A stretch of DNA of 64,000 nucleotides from WHSW01 sp963749365 (GCA_963749365.1 CAVVME010000004.1:248001-312000); one strand, 5' to 3'; shown: positions 51,242 to 59,535, counted from the stretch's first letter. A program made the numbers and translations. The notes: generated by a model from the letters alone, not told the origin.

Positions 51242-52391
51242 GACCGCCAAGCGGCCCGCGACCGAGCGCCCCGACCGGCCCCGTCCCGCAGGCAAACCCG
51301 ACGTCGCCGACCTGCGCAAGCTGCTGCACGAACGCGACGCCAGGATCCAGAAGCTGCGCCAGCGCGCGGCGGCGCTCGAGCGGCGCCTGGCGCGGGTGCA
51401 GGAGTCGGCCGGCGAGGAGAGGGTCGACGCCACCCCGAAGCAGTTCTTCATCGTCGGGCAGGCGAAGTCCGGAACCTCCTGGGTGATGCGGCTGCTCGAC
51501 TCCCATCCCGAGGTCACGGTTCGTGGCGAGGGCCGGTTCTTCGGGCGCAGCTTCATCCGACCGGACGTCAAGCGGATGGACAGCGCCACCCTGCAACCGA
51601 GCTCGCTTCACCGGGCATTCCTCGATGCCGAGTATCTACGAGCCTGGATCGAGCGCTCGGTCTGGACCCGCGATGACGACACCGAGGCCGTGATCGACGA
51701 GCTGGTGATGGTCGCGATCGAGCACCTGATGCAGAGGGCGCTCGAGGGGACCGAGAGCCGGTTCGTGGGCGACAAGACGCCCTTTCTGGGCGCGGACACG
51801 ATCGTCGAGCTGGCGACGTTGACCGAGGGCGTGCAGGTGATCCACGTGATCCGCGATGGACGCGACGTGGCGGTCTCGTCGATGCACCACCTGTGGAACC
51901 ACCCGCTCGACCTCGGCGGCGGTTTGGATTTGACACCCGCCGAGGCGGCGATCAGGGAGCGGTATCGAGCCAACCCCAAGCGGTTCCTCGAGTCGGGCGA
52001 GGGCATCTTCACTGAGGAGCGGATCGTGGCGCTCGCCCACTCCTGGCGGACAAACGTTGCCCGGGCGATCGCCAACGGCCACGAGCTGCTCGGCGATGAT
52101 TACACCGAGGTCAGGTACGAGAGCCTGACCCGCGATCCTGCGAGGGAGACGCGGCGTCTACTGCAGGCGCTCGGTGCCGACTCGAGGCCGGGGACGGTCG
52201 CGCGCTGCATCGAGGAGGCGAGCTTCGAGCGCTTCTCGGGTGGCCGTAGCGCGGGCACCGAGGATTCCACCGCGTTCAACCGCAAGGGCATCGTCGGCGA
52301 CTGGAACGGCGTCTTCACCGCCCAGGACCGAACGCTGTTCGAGGAGGAAGCCGGCGAGCTGCTCGTAGAGCTCGGCTACGCCCCCGAGTAG
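51234..52391 (+). CDS. PAPS-dependent sulfotransferase
   Basis: The coding signal begins right after the preceding fusion. A coiled coil (LRKLLHERDARIQKLRQRAA, about 25-60) leads into the sulfotransferase with VGQAKSGTSWVMRLL (about 74), GEGRFFG, VGDKTPFL and HVIRDGRDVAVSS (about 200), close to the C-terminal half of the 41367 fusion. There is no ATG or GTG at the 5' end of this frame: the first usable codon is CTG 51234, which has AGAGG 6 bases upstream and overlaps the preceding stop by 8 bases. GTG 51396 is the conservative alternative but would drop the coiled coil. Length 385 residues if CTG is used. Confidence 0.8.
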   Translation: MSETAKRPATERPDRPRPAGKPDVADLRKLLHERDARIQKLRQRAAALERRLARVQESAGEERVDATPKQFFIVGQAKSGTSWVMRLLDSHPEVTVRGEGRFFGRSFIRPDVKRMDSATLQPSSLHRAFLDAEYLRAWIERSVWTRDDDTEAVIDELVMVAIEHLMQRALEGTESRFVGDKTPFLGADTIVELATLTEGVQVIHVIRDGRDVAVSSMHHLWNHPLDLGGGLDLTPAEAAIRERYRANPKRFLESGEGIFTEERIVALAHSWRTNVARAIANGHELLGDDYTEVRYESLTRDPARETRRLLQALGADSRPGTVARCIEEASFERFSGGRSAGTEDSTAFNRKGIVGDWNGVFTAQDRTLFEEEAGELLVELGYAPE

Positions 52392-52398
52392 GAGGGTG

Positions 52399-52635
52399 TC
52401 AGCCGACCGACGCCTTGTCCGTCGCCGGCTCGGTTCCGAGCAACTCCCGGTTCTCTCGCAGCTGGCGCCGAGTCAGCTTGGTCAAGCGCTCGAACTCGGG
52501 CCCTTCGAGGATCTCGGGATGAGACTCACGCAACTCCTTGACCGTCAGGCGAAGGCATCGATCGGTCCTTTCCAGGGCCGAGAAGATCACCCCCACCTCT
52601 TGCCCAGAGCTCATCGCATCGTCCTTCGTTCCCAT
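52399..52635 (-). CDS. small conserved-looking helical protein, 78 aa
   Basis: ATG 52635 has GGAGGT 5 bases upstream, the best ribosome site in this part of the window, and is preferred to the frame start at 52680. The protein is hydrophilic and helical (ALERTDRCLRLTVKELRESH, EFERLTKLTRRQLREN), with one Cys and no membrane segment. It is convergent with the sulfotransferase gene (7-base gap). I do not recognise a family. Confidence 0.6.
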   Translation of the reverse strand: MGTKDDAMSSGQEVGVIFSALERTDRCLRLTVKELRESHPEILEGPEFERLTKLTRRQLRENRELLGTEPATDKASVG

Positions 52636-52724
52636 CCGGCACCTCCGTGTGTTTGTCTGAACGGCCGTTCCATGGCGCATTTCGCCAGCCTAATTGGGCG
52701 CACACTATACGCATCCACTACGGA

Positions 52725-53510
52725 TCAGGCGCGGATGAAGACCGGCGCACCGAGGGGCACGCGCGTGACGAGCCTGGAGACATCGGCGTCGGCGGCCCGC
52801 ACACAGCCGTGCGAGGCCGCGGTCCCGAGCGGGCCGCTGGTCCCGTGGATCGCGATCCGCCGCCCCCCGAGCCAGCCCGAGGGGAGGGTCGGCTGGGTCG
52901 CCGAGAGCGCCAGCGCGCAGCAGCCGTAAGCGGGATTGAGGTCGCCGCGAAAGGTGTCGGTGACGGCGAAGCGCCCAGTCGGGGTGTCGGTGCCCGGGGC
53001 GCCGACCGTGACCGCGAACTCGCGCACCACCCGATCGCGCTCGCGCAGCTCGGCGCGGCGCTCGGAGACGTCGACCTCGACCGAGACCCGGGTCGAGCCC
53101 GCCCGCAGCTCGCTCGGGTCGAGCCTGATCCAGCCGAGCCGGTTGTTCGCCAGCGCCGGGGTCGTCACCCCGGCCCAGCCGTGGCGCTCGCGGACGACCC
53201 CGAACACGGTCGGAGAGCCGAACTCGGTTCGGGGCCCGACCCGGGTGACGACCTCGCCCCCCGGCTCGGTGCGCACCGTCGCCCGCTCTCCCCGTCGCAC
53301 CCAGACGACCGAGTAGGCGCCGGCGCGACGGTCGAGCGCCAGGGTCCGGGGCCGGGCGGGCTCGGGCGCCGGCCTGTCGGCCGCCTCCGAGGGCGCGGCC
53401 GCGGTCACGCCCGGGCTCTCGCGCTCGTCGCCGGAGTCGCAACCCACGAGCAGCGCGAGCGCGAGCGCGGCCCAGGCGAGCCGACGGGCCGTCCCTGGCC
53501 CTGCCTTCAT
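52725..53510 (-). CDS. L,D-transpeptidase (YkuD) lipoprotein
   Basis: 261 residues. Lipobox LLVGC gives a lipidated Cys24, so the enzyme is anchored outside the membrane. A beta-rich segment (about 60-130) resembles an SH3-like wall-binding domain. The YkuD catalytic domain (about 140-261) has the HGTSGPLG and ASHGCVRAADADV motifs with catalytic Cys in SHGCVR. It forms 3-3 cross-links or anchors proteins in peptidoglycan. ATG 53510 lies 2 bases after the stop of the flavin oxidase gene, so they share a transcript. Confidence 0.93.
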   Translation of the reverse strand: MKAGPGTARRLAWAALALALLVGCDSGDERESPGVTAAAPSEAADRPAPEPARPRTLALDRRAGAYSVVWVRRGERATVRTEPGGEVVTRVGPRTEFGSPTVFGVVRERHGWAGVTTPALANNRLGWIRLDPSELRAGSTRVSVEVDVSERRAELRERDRVVREFAVTVGAPGTDTPTGRFAVTDTFRGDLNPAYGCCALALSATQPTLPSGWLGGRRIAIHGTSGPLGTAASHGCVRAADADVSRLVTRVPLGAPVFIRA

Positions 53511-53512
53511 CG

Positions 53513-55000
53513 CTAGAGCTCCCCCAGCACCTCGGCCGCCGCCCGCTGCCCGGACTCGATCGCGCCGTCCATGTAGCCGGCCCAGGCGCTCGCCGTCTCG
53601 GTCCCGGCCCAGTGCACCCGGTCCGCCGGCCGGCGCAGCTCGTCGCCCCAGCCGAGCAGCACTCCGGGCGGCATGTAGCCGACGTAGCAGCCCCGGCTCC
53701 AGGGGTCGTCGGCCCAGACCTTGTCGACGTAGCCGATCACGTCCGTGCGCGCCCGCGAACCGAAGTAGCGCTCGAACGACCCGAGCACCGCCTCGGCACG
53801 CTCCTGCTTCGAGGCGGCCGCGTAGCGGCGCGCCGCGCTGCCCTCGATGAACCCCAGCAGGACCCCCGGAGAGCCGCCGGCGGGCGTGTTGTCGAAGGTC
53901 AGGTTGACCGGGCCGACGTTGCTGGTCGCCATCCCGGAGAGCCCGTCGGCGCGCCAGAACGGCGTCTCGTAGACCGCCATGCACTTGATCACCTGGCCCA
54001 TCGGCACCCGCTGCTGAAGCTGCGCGCGTTGCGCCGAGAGCCGCGGCTTGAACTCGATCCGGTCGATCAGCGCCGGGGCGAGGGCGACGATCACCCGCTT
54101 CGCGATCCAGGTCTCGTCGCGCGCCCGGACCTCGACCGATCCCTGGCGCCGGCGGATCGAGTGCACGGCCTGCTCGAGCCGGACGCGGTTGCCGAGCTGC
54201 TTCGCCATCCGCAGCGCGATCAGCTGGGCGCCGCCGACGATGCGACCGTCCTGAGCGCCTCCGGCGGTGTCGATCAGGCGGTTGAAGCTGCCCGCGGTTG
54301 CGGTGTAGAAGAGGGTGAAGAGGAGCGAGACGTCGGCCGGCTCGGTCGCGAACACCGAGGCGAAGGCGAGGTCGGCGAGGTCACGGGCCTCGGGATCGGT
54401 GACGTTGGCGAGCTTCCAGGTCTCGAACGTCTGCGAGTCCCACTCGACCGCGTGGGGGGCGTTCTGTGGTGCGTCGACGGGGACCTCCGCGGCCATCGCG
54501 TCGATCCTGGCGATGAACTGCGCGACCTCGACCAGGGCCGTCGTGGAGACGGGTGGAATCGTCCCGGTGTAGTTCTGTTTTACCCCGTCGCGGTAGTAGA
54601 CGTTCTCGCCCTCGACGTAGGTCTTGAACGTTTCGAGCCCGAGCTCGTCGATCAGCGCCAGGACCCGATCCTGGTCGGGTCCGACCCACTGGCCGCCGAT
54701 CTCGACCTGCTCGTCGCCGGCGACACCGACGTTCTTGATCCTGCCGCCGACTCGGTCCCGGGCCTCCAAGACGGCGACCGAGCGGCCCGCCGCGGCAATC
54801 TGTCGCGCCGCCGCCAGGCCGGCGAAGCCGGCGCCGACGACGACCACGTCGGCGCGCCGACGGCGCTTGGCCTTGCTCGCGCTCGCGGCCAACGGGCCGC
54901 TGACGGCGATCCCGCCAGTGGTCGCGGCGGCGCCGCCGAGCAGCCGGCGGCGGCTGATCGAGGCCTGATTGCCAGAGGTCTTGTCGTCTTTCGATCTCAC
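53513..55000 (-). CDS. Tat-exported flavin monoamine oxidase family protein
   Basis: 495 residues from GTG 55000. Twin-arginine signal SRRRLLGGAAATTGG near residues 16-30, then a Rossmann FAD-binding start VVVVGAGFAGLAAARQIAAA with GGRI, and the C-terminal FAD motif VHWAGTETASAWAGYMDGAI. This is the layout of bacterial amine oxidases that oxidise primary or polyamines with O2. The Tat signal means folding with FAD before export. It shares a transcript with the L,D-transpeptidase, an unusual pairing. It starts 18 bases from the tRNA-Ser gene. Confidence 0.9.
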   Translation of the reverse strand: MRSKDDKTSGNQASISRRRLLGGAAATTGGIAVSGPLAASASKAKRRRRADVVVVGAGFAGLAAARQIAAAGRSVAVLEARDRVGGRIKNVGVAGDEQVEIGGQWVGPDQDRVLALIDELGLETFKTYVEGENVYYRDGVKQNYTGTIPPVSTTALVEVAQFIARIDAMAAEVPVDAPQNAPHAVEWDSQTFETWKLANVTDPEARDLADLAFASVFATEPADVSLLFTLFYTATAGSFNRLIDTAGGAQDGRIVGGAQLIALRMAKQLGNRVRLEQAVHSIRRRQGSVEVRARDETWIAKRVIVALAPALIDRIEFKPRLSAQRAQLQQRVPMGQVIKCMAVYETPFWRADGLSGMATSNVGPVNLTFDNTPAGGSPGVLLGFIEGSAARRYAAASKQERAEAVLGSFERYFGSRARTDVIGYVDKVWADDPWSRGCYVGYMPPGVLLGWGDELRRPADRVHWAGTETASAWAGYMDGAIESGQRAAAEVLGEL

Positions 55001-55017
55001 CGGTGCTCGGCCCGAAG

Positions 55018-55106
55018 CGGAGAGGGCGGGATTCGAACCCGCGAGAGAGCTTGCGCCCCCTACTCGCTTAGCAGGCGAGTGCCTTCAGCCACTCGGCCAC
55101 CTCTCC
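55018..55106 (-). tRNA. tRNA-Ser(GCT)
   Basis: 89 bases: acceptor GGAGAGG/CCTCTCC, anticodon stem CTCGC/GCGAG around CTGCTAA (anticodon GCT), a long variable arm as expected for serine, and T-arm GCGGG-TTCGAAT-CCCGC with discriminator G. CCA is not encoded. Confidence 0.97.
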
Positions 55107-55136
55107 GGGCACGGCTCGATTCTAGATCGGGCCAGA

Positions 55137-55142
55137 TACGCT
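55137..55142 (+). promoter_or_regulatory. -10 box TACGCT (AGATACGCTCGC) before GTG 55152
   Basis: TACGCT is 9 bases before GTG 55152, and AGATACGCTCGC differs by two bases from the GGATACGATCGC boxes at 28526 and 30055. Confidence 0.5.
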
Positions 55143-55151
55143 CGCTCGCCC

Positions 55152-56396
55152 GTGAGCTCGCCGCCCGAGAGCATCGACCGCGAGGCGCTGAAGGCGCGCT
55201 ATGACTCGATCCTCGCCGGGGTCACGCCGCCGTTTGCCTTCCTCGACCTCGACGCGCTGGAGCGCAACGCGCGCCGCCTGCTCGCGCAGGCGGGTGGGCT
55301 GCCGGTCCGGGTCGCCTCGAAGTCGATCCGCTCGACCGCGGTGCTACGGCGGGTGCTCGAGCTCGACCCCGGGTTTCGCGGCGTGCTCGCGTACACGGTG
55401 CCCGAGGCCCTGCACCTGGCCGAGGCAGGGCTCGACGACCTCGTCGTCGCCTACCCGACGGTCGACCGCGGGGCGGTCGCGCGGGTCGCCCGGCTCGCCG
55501 CCGAGCAGCCCGAGCGCGCTCCGGTGCTGATGGTCGACGACCGCCCGCACCTCGACCTGATCGAGGGAGCGATCGGCGGCGGACCGGCTGAGCTCGGGGT
55601 CTGCCTCGACGTCGACCTCGGCTGGTGGCCGCTCGGCGGCCGGCTGGCCCGGGTGGGGCCGAAGCGCTCCCCGATCCACGATGCCGAGCGCGCCGCTCGG
55701 ATGGCGGCTGAGGTCGAGGATCGGCCCGGAACCAGGCTCGCCGGCCTGATGGCCTACGAAGGGCAGATCGCCGGGGTCGGCGACCGGATTCCGGGACGGC
55801 CGCTTCGCAGCGCCGCGATCCGCGCCATGCAGGCCGCCTCCGAGCGCGAGATCCGCCGGCGGTTGCCGGGGATCGTCGCCGCCGTCGGCGAGGCCGTGGC
55901 CGAGCGCGGCGGGCGGCTCGGGTTCGTCAACGGCGGCGGGACGGGGAGCCTGGCGCGAACCGCCGCCGCCGGGATCGTCGACGAGCTCAGCGCCGGCTCG
56001 GGCTTCTACGCGCCCGCCCTGTTCGACAACTACCGCTCGCTGCAGCTCGAGCCGGCGGCCTTCTTCTGCCTGCCGGTCGTGCGCCGACCCGTCGGCGGCG
56101 TCGCGACCGCGCTCGGGGGCGGCTACCTCGCCTCGGGCACGGGCTCGGCCGACCGCCTGCCCGAGCCCTACCTGCCCGGCGGCCTGCGCTTCGATCGCCA
56201 GGAGGGCGCCGGCGAGGTGCAGACGCCTCTGCTCGGCGCCGCCGCCTACAGGCTGCGGGTCGGCGACCGCGTCTATCTGCGACACGCGAAGGCCGGCGAG
56301 CTGTGCGAGCGATTCGACTCGCTGCACCTGATCGAGGGCGAGGCCGTGGTCGACGAGGTGCCGACCTACCGCGGCGAGGGCAAGGCGTTCCTCTAG
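55152..56396 (+). CDS. PLP-dependent amino acid deaminase/aldolase (alanine-racemase fold)
   Basis: 414 residues from GTG 55152. N-terminal alanine-racemase-like barrel (about 28-270) with the PLP lysine in VRVASKSIRS (about 57), and a C-terminal beta domain (about 280-414). GSGFYAPALFDNY, YLPGGLRFDRQEGAGEVQTPL and the final YLRHAKAGELCERF are typical of D-threonine aldolase/D-serine deaminase-type enzymes annotated as amino acid deaminase/aldolase. Convergent with the lactone oxidase, both stops sharing the palindrome CTAG. The two are neighbours in many actinobacteria (recall). Confidence 0.88.
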   Translation: MSSPPESIDREALKARYDSILAGVTPPFAFLDLDALERNARRLLAQAGGLPVRVASKSIRSTAVLRRVLELDPGFRGVLAYTVPEALHLAEAGLDDLVVAYPTVDRGAVARVARLAAEQPERAPVLMVDDRPHLDLIEGAIGGGPAELGVCLDVDLGWWPLGGRLARVGPKRSPIHDAERAARMAAEVEDRPGTRLAGLMAYEGQIAGVGDRIPGRPLRSAAIRAMQAASEREIRRRLPGIVAAVGEAVAERGGRLGFVNGGGTGSLARTAAAGIVDELSAGSGFYAPALFDNYRSLQLEPAAFFCLPVVRRPVGGVATALGGGYLASGTGSADRLPEPYLPGGLRFDRQEGAGEVQTPLLGAAAYRLRVGDRVYLRHAKAGELCERFDSLHLIEGEAVVDEVPTYRGEGKAFL

Positions 56397-57691
56397 ATAG
56401 CCGGGCCGAGGACGCGGTCGGTGTAGGCGTTGGCGAACACCCGGCCGGGGTCGAGCCGCCGGCGCAGGGCGGCGAACTGCGCCCAGCGCGGGTAGCGCGG
56501 CGCGAGCGTCTCGGCGGTCTGGAAGTGACGCTTCCCCCAGTGCGGGCGACCGCCGTAGGAGTCCATGATCCGCTCGACGGCGCGAAAGTAGGTCTCCCAG
56601 TCCAGCCGTCGATCCTGATGCACGGCGACGTAACACGTATCGCGCCCGTGAGCCGTGCTCAGCGTGAGGTCGTCGGCGGGCGCGAACCGGACCTCGATCG
56701 GAAACGCGACCCCGAGCTCGGGGCGCGCCGCGCACTCGAGCACCCGACGTACCGCCTCGGCGGCGGGCTCGCGTGCGATCCCGTACTCCATCTCGGTGAA
56801 CCTGATCCGCCGCTCGCTGGGAAAGACGCGGTGGCTGCGGTCGATCTTGCGCGCGCGGCCGACTCCGGTGGCGGCGATCCGCGCCAGCCGCGGAGCCTGC
56901 GACGGGAGCCGGCGCCCGGCGAGCGCGAACAGCCGACCGACCCAGTTCTCGACCACGACCTCGCGGGCGAAGACGCGTGCGGGCGAGCCCGGACGCGGCG
57001 GCTCGTCGGTGCGCCGGCTCTCGCGGCAGAGGGCGATCTCGGTGTGCGGAAAGACGAAGAACTCGAAGTGGTCGCTGGCACCGGTAAGCTCGTCGAGCCG
57101 CGTCAGCGTCTCGGCCAGCGGCCTCGGCGCGTCGCGGCGGTCGAGCGTGAACGCGGGCACGGTCCGCAGGGTCACCGCGTAGATCAGGCCGAGCGCTCCG
57201 AGGCCGATCCGCGCCGCGGCGAGCTCGCCGGGATCGTCGGTCGAGAGCTCGAGCGAGCTGCCGTCGGCGAGCACCAGCTCGAGCGCCTCGACCTGGGCCG
57301 AGAGGCTCGGAAAGCGCTCGCCGGTGCCGTGGGTGCCGGTCGAGATCGCCCCGGCCAACGACTGGCGGTCGATGTCACCGAGGTTCGCGAGCGCCAGCCC
57401 TAGCCGGTCGAGCTGCCGGTTGAGAGCCCGCAGCCCGATCCCGGCCTCGACCTTGACACGGGCCGCGGCACGGTCGACCTCGAGCACCCGGTCGAGGTAG
57501 TCGAGGCGGACCATGATCCCGTCGGTGAGCGCGATCTCGCTGAACGAGTGCCCGGACGCCGATGCGCGCACCGCCAGCCCGCGCGCAGCGGCGCTGCGAA
57601 CCACTTCCGAGAGCTCCTCGCGGGTGCGGGGTCGCTCGATCGCCACCGGAGAGCAGCGCTGGTCGCCGGCCCAGTTGCGCCACTCCGCCAT
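56393..57691 (-). CDS. D-arabinono-1,4-lactone / L-gulonolactone oxidase family FAD enzyme
   Basis: 432 residues from ATG 57691. FAD_binding_4 domain about 15-150 with ASGHSFSEIALTDG and NLGDIDRQSLAGAISTGTHGTG. The C-terminal ALO domain (about 175-432) has FEFFVFPHTE, FTEMEYGI and the conserved GGRPHWGKRHF near the end. It oxidises an aldonolactone with O2, giving H2O2 and an ascorbate-like product. A TACGCT -10 box lies 7 bases upstream. Convergent and overlapping by 4 bases with the PLP enzyme. Confidence 0.9.
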   Translation of the reverse strand: MAEWRNWAGDQRCSPVAIERPRTREELSEVVRSAAARGLAVRASASGHSFSEIALTDGIMVRLDYLDRVLEVDRAAARVKVEAGIGLRALNRQLDRLGLALANLGDIDRQSLAGAISTGTHGTGERFPSLSAQVEALELVLADGSSLELSTDDPGELAAARIGLGALGLIYAVTLRTVPAFTLDRRDAPRPLAETLTRLDELTGASDHFEFFVFPHTEIALCRESRRTDEPPRPGSPARVFAREVVVENWVGRLFALAGRRLPSQAPRLARIAATGVGRARKIDRSHRVFPSERRIRFTEMEYGIAREPAAEAVRRVLECAARPELGVAFPIEVRFAPADDLTLSTAHGRDTCYVAVHQDRRLDWETYFRAVERIMDSYGGRPHWGKRHFQTAETLAPRYPRWAQFAALRRRLDPGRVFANAYTDRVLGPAI

Positions 57692-57698
57692 CGCGCGC

Positions 57699-57704
57699 AG
57701 CGTA
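57699..57704 (-). promoter_or_regulatory. -10 box TACGCT before ATG 57691
   Basis: On the minus strand GGAATACGCT is followed by 7 bases and ATG 57691; no ribosome site is present. Confidence 0.5.
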
Positions 57705-57743
57705 TTCCAGCGCCGCTGCCGTCAGACTTGGGTGCGCCTTCCC

Positions 57744-57832
57744 GGAGGGGTGGCAGAGCGGTTGAATGCGGCGGCCTTGAAAGCCGTTGACCGGGTTAGC
57801 TCGGTCCGTGGGTTCGAATCCCACCCCCTCCG
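57744..57832 (+). tRNA. tRNA-Ser(TGA)
   Basis: 89 bases: acceptor GGAGGGG/CCCCTCC, anticodon stem GCGGC/GCCGT around CTTGAAA (anticodon TGA), extended variable arm, T-arm GTGGG-TTCGAAT-CCCAC, discriminator G. CCA is not encoded. Confidence 0.97.
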
Positions 57833-57943
57833 CTCCCCGCCCTGCCGCGAGGCCGCCAGGAGGCCCGCTTGGCTGTAGGAGAGTTGATAGGACTCGGGTG
57901 GCGTTAAGCGCCTGAACCAGCCACCTCTCCCCGAAAGGACCCC

Positions 57944-58453
57944 ATGTCCGACCGACCCGTGTTTCTCTACGCCGCGATCTACGACGAGATCGACGACGCC
58001 GAAGCCGACTACGAGGCCGTGTTCGACCTCCACGCCCTGGGAGCGATAGGAACCTTCGACTCGGCGGTGATCCGCAAGGAGGAGGACGGCAAGGTCCGGG
58101 TCACGAAGACCGAGAAGCCGACCCAGCACGGCGCCTGGACCGGGGCCGGGGTGGGAGCGTTGGTAGGGATCATCTTCCCTCCCGCGATCCTCGGCTCAGC
58201 GATCGTCGGCGCCGGAGCCGGCGGGCTGATCGGGCATCTCAGAGGCGGGATCTCGCGCGACGACCTCAAGGAGCTCGGTGAGGAGCTCGAGGCGGGAAGC
58301 GCCGCGGTGATCGTGCTCGGCGAGTCGAAGATCGAAGAGCAGCTCGAGAAGGCGACGAAGCGCGCCAACAAGCTGATCGAGAAGCAGATCGACGCCGACG
58401 CCGAAGAGCTCAAGCGCGAGATCGAGGCGGCGGCCCGAGAGGACGCGGGCTAG
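57944..58453 (+). CDS. DUF1269-type protein with glycine-zipper segment
   Basis: 169 residues from ATG 57944 (AAAGGA 4 bases upstream). An N-terminal alpha/beta part (FLYAAIYDEIDDAEADYEAVF) is followed by a Gly/Ala-rich hydrophobic zipper (GAGVGALVGIIFPPAIL and GAGAGGLIGHL, about 66-102). A charged helical C-terminus follows (IEEQLEKATKRANKLIEKQI). The size and order match DUF1269 membrane-associated proteins. Function unknown. The small GGCG-TTAAG-CGCC hairpin at 57900-57912 lies in its upstream region. Confidence 0.8.
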   Translation: MSDRPVFLYAAIYDEIDDAEADYEAVFDLHALGAIGTFDSAVIRKEEDGKVRVTKTEKPTQHGAWTGAGVGALVGIIFPPAILGSAIVGAGAGGLIGHLRGGISRDDLKELGEELEAGSAAVIVLGESKIEEQLEKATKRANKLIEKQIDADAEELKREIEAAAREDAG

Positions 58454-58568
58454 GGCGCCTCGGGCGCGCGCCATCCGCCGGGCCGGGTGAGTGCGTCGGA
58501 GGTCAGGTTCGCGGGGACTCGGTTTAGGTGCCGAGGAAAGCGCACGCACGTGGCGAAACACCCACACC

Positions 58569-58949
58569 GTGCTCCCACTCCTGCTTGCGTTCCGAGGACT
58601 TGCGCGGGCGATGGCCGCCGTCTGGCGGGATCCCGAGACCAAGGCGTTGCCGGTTGTCGCGGGCGTCTTGGTGCTCACGGGGACGCTCTTTTACTGGCGC
58701 TTTGAGGACTGGACGATCATCCAGGCGCTCTACTTCTCGATCGTGACGCTGACGACCGTTGGCTACGGCGACTTCGCCCCGACCAGCGATGGGACCCAGA
58801 TCTTCACGATCATCTACATCCTCACCGGACTCGGGATCCTCGTCGCCCTGCTGGCCTCGGTCGCCGAGCACTACGTGACGCAGAAGGCGGAACGGAGCAG
58901 CGCGCGAGAGCGCCTGAGCGCCCGTCGAGAACGCCGCCGAGCCAACTGA
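58569..58949 (+). CDS. two-helix potassium ion channel
   Basis: 126 residues from GTG 58569. Two membrane helices flank a pore loop with the K+ selectivity filter TVGYGDF (about 62-68), followed by a basic C-terminal tail (ERSSARERLSARRERRRAN). This is the KcsA-like minimal pore, an Ion_trans_2 domain, assembling as a tetramer, with no ligand-binding RCK domain. Start choices include ATG 58611; GTG 58569 keeps the family's N-terminal helix (LLLAFRGLARAMAAVWRD). Expected to allow K+ flux, complementing the uptake system at 12 kb. Confidence 0.85.
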   Translation: MLPLLLAFRGLARAMAAVWRDPETKALPVVAGVLVLTGTLFYWRFEDWTIIQALYFSIVTLTTVGYGDFAPTSDGTQIFTIIYILTGLGILVALLASVAEHYVTQKAERSSARERLSARRERRRAN

Positions 58950-58972
58950 CGCTCACTCGGCACCGGGGCGCG

Positions 58973-59017
58973 TAGGATGTCCCCGGCCCACGACTCCCCG
59001 TGGGCCCACCAGAGGGG
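58973..59017 (+). promoter_or_regulatory. promoter -10, 5' hairpin and ribosome site of the small lipoprotein gene
   Basis: TAGGAT at 58973-58978 is a good -10. It is followed by an 8-bp hairpin GGCCCACG/CGTGGGCC (58985-59006, loop of 6) that would form the extreme 5' end of the mRNA, then AGAGGGG at 59011-59017, 9 bases before ATG 59027. The hairpin may protect the mRNA or damp translation. Confidence 0.45.
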
Positions 59018-59026
59018 ATGCCAAGC

Positions 59027-59410
59027 ATGCGAGGACATCGTTCTTATGCGGCGGCTGCGCTTACGGCGCTTTTCGCCTGCGCTCTGATCGCAGCCGGATG
59101 CGGCGATGACGACGAGACAACGACCACCACATCCGCCGGAGAGAATGCGCAGCAGACGGTCGACGCGGCCGTCACGTCTTGCACCGATGAGGCGAAGCAG
59201 CTCGGCGGCGCTGCGGGAACCGCTCTGGAGGGCGCTTGCACGGCAGTCGGCGGCGAGGCCAAGCAGGCCATCAGCGAGGGCGGCGAGAACGTGGAACAGG
59301 CGCTCGCAAAGGCAGAAAGCTCCTGCAAGAGCTCGGTGGGTCAGCTCCCTGCGGGCCAGGCTCAGGACGCCCTCTCCAAGCTCTGTACCGCGATCTCAAG
59401 CGCCGAGTAG
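59027..59410 (+). CDS. small lipoprotein of unknown function
   Basis: 127 residues. ATG 59027 is preferred to ATG 59018 because the AGAGGGG site is at proper distance only for the former. Signal peptide ends in the lipobox IAAGC, then an acidic/Thr stretch (GDDDETTTTTSAGEN) and helical repeats with regularly spaced cysteines (TSCTDEAKQ, GACTAVGG, SSCKSSVG, KLCTAISS). Four Cys in the mature helical part suggest two disulfides. No family recognised. Confidence 0.7.
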   Translation: MRGHRSYAAAALTALFACALIAAGCGDDDETTTTTSAGENAQQTVDAAVTSCTDEAKQLGGAAGTALEGACTAVGGEAKQAISEGGENVEQALAKAESSCKSSVGQLPAGQAQDALSKLCTAISSAE

Positions 59411-59518
59411 ACGCCCGAATTCGGCGACGCATCAGCCGGGCGCTCACCCCTCGTTCCTCCCAGACGCGGGTGGCTCGCGGGCGCAACCCGGCACCCGCGA
59501 GCGCGACCGGGCCGCCGC

Positions 59519-59535
59519 TACGGTGTTCCGGGAAC
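59519..59535 (+). promoter_or_regulatory. -10 box TACGGT with overlapping-downstream palindrome GTTCCGGGAAC
   Basis: TACGGT (59519-59524) is followed immediately by the perfect palindrome GTTCC-G-GGAAC (59525-59535), 2 bases before the ATG at 59538. It lies where the transcription start is expected, a good position for a repressor site controlling the mannanase gene. This is an inference from sequence symmetry only. Confidence 0.45.
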
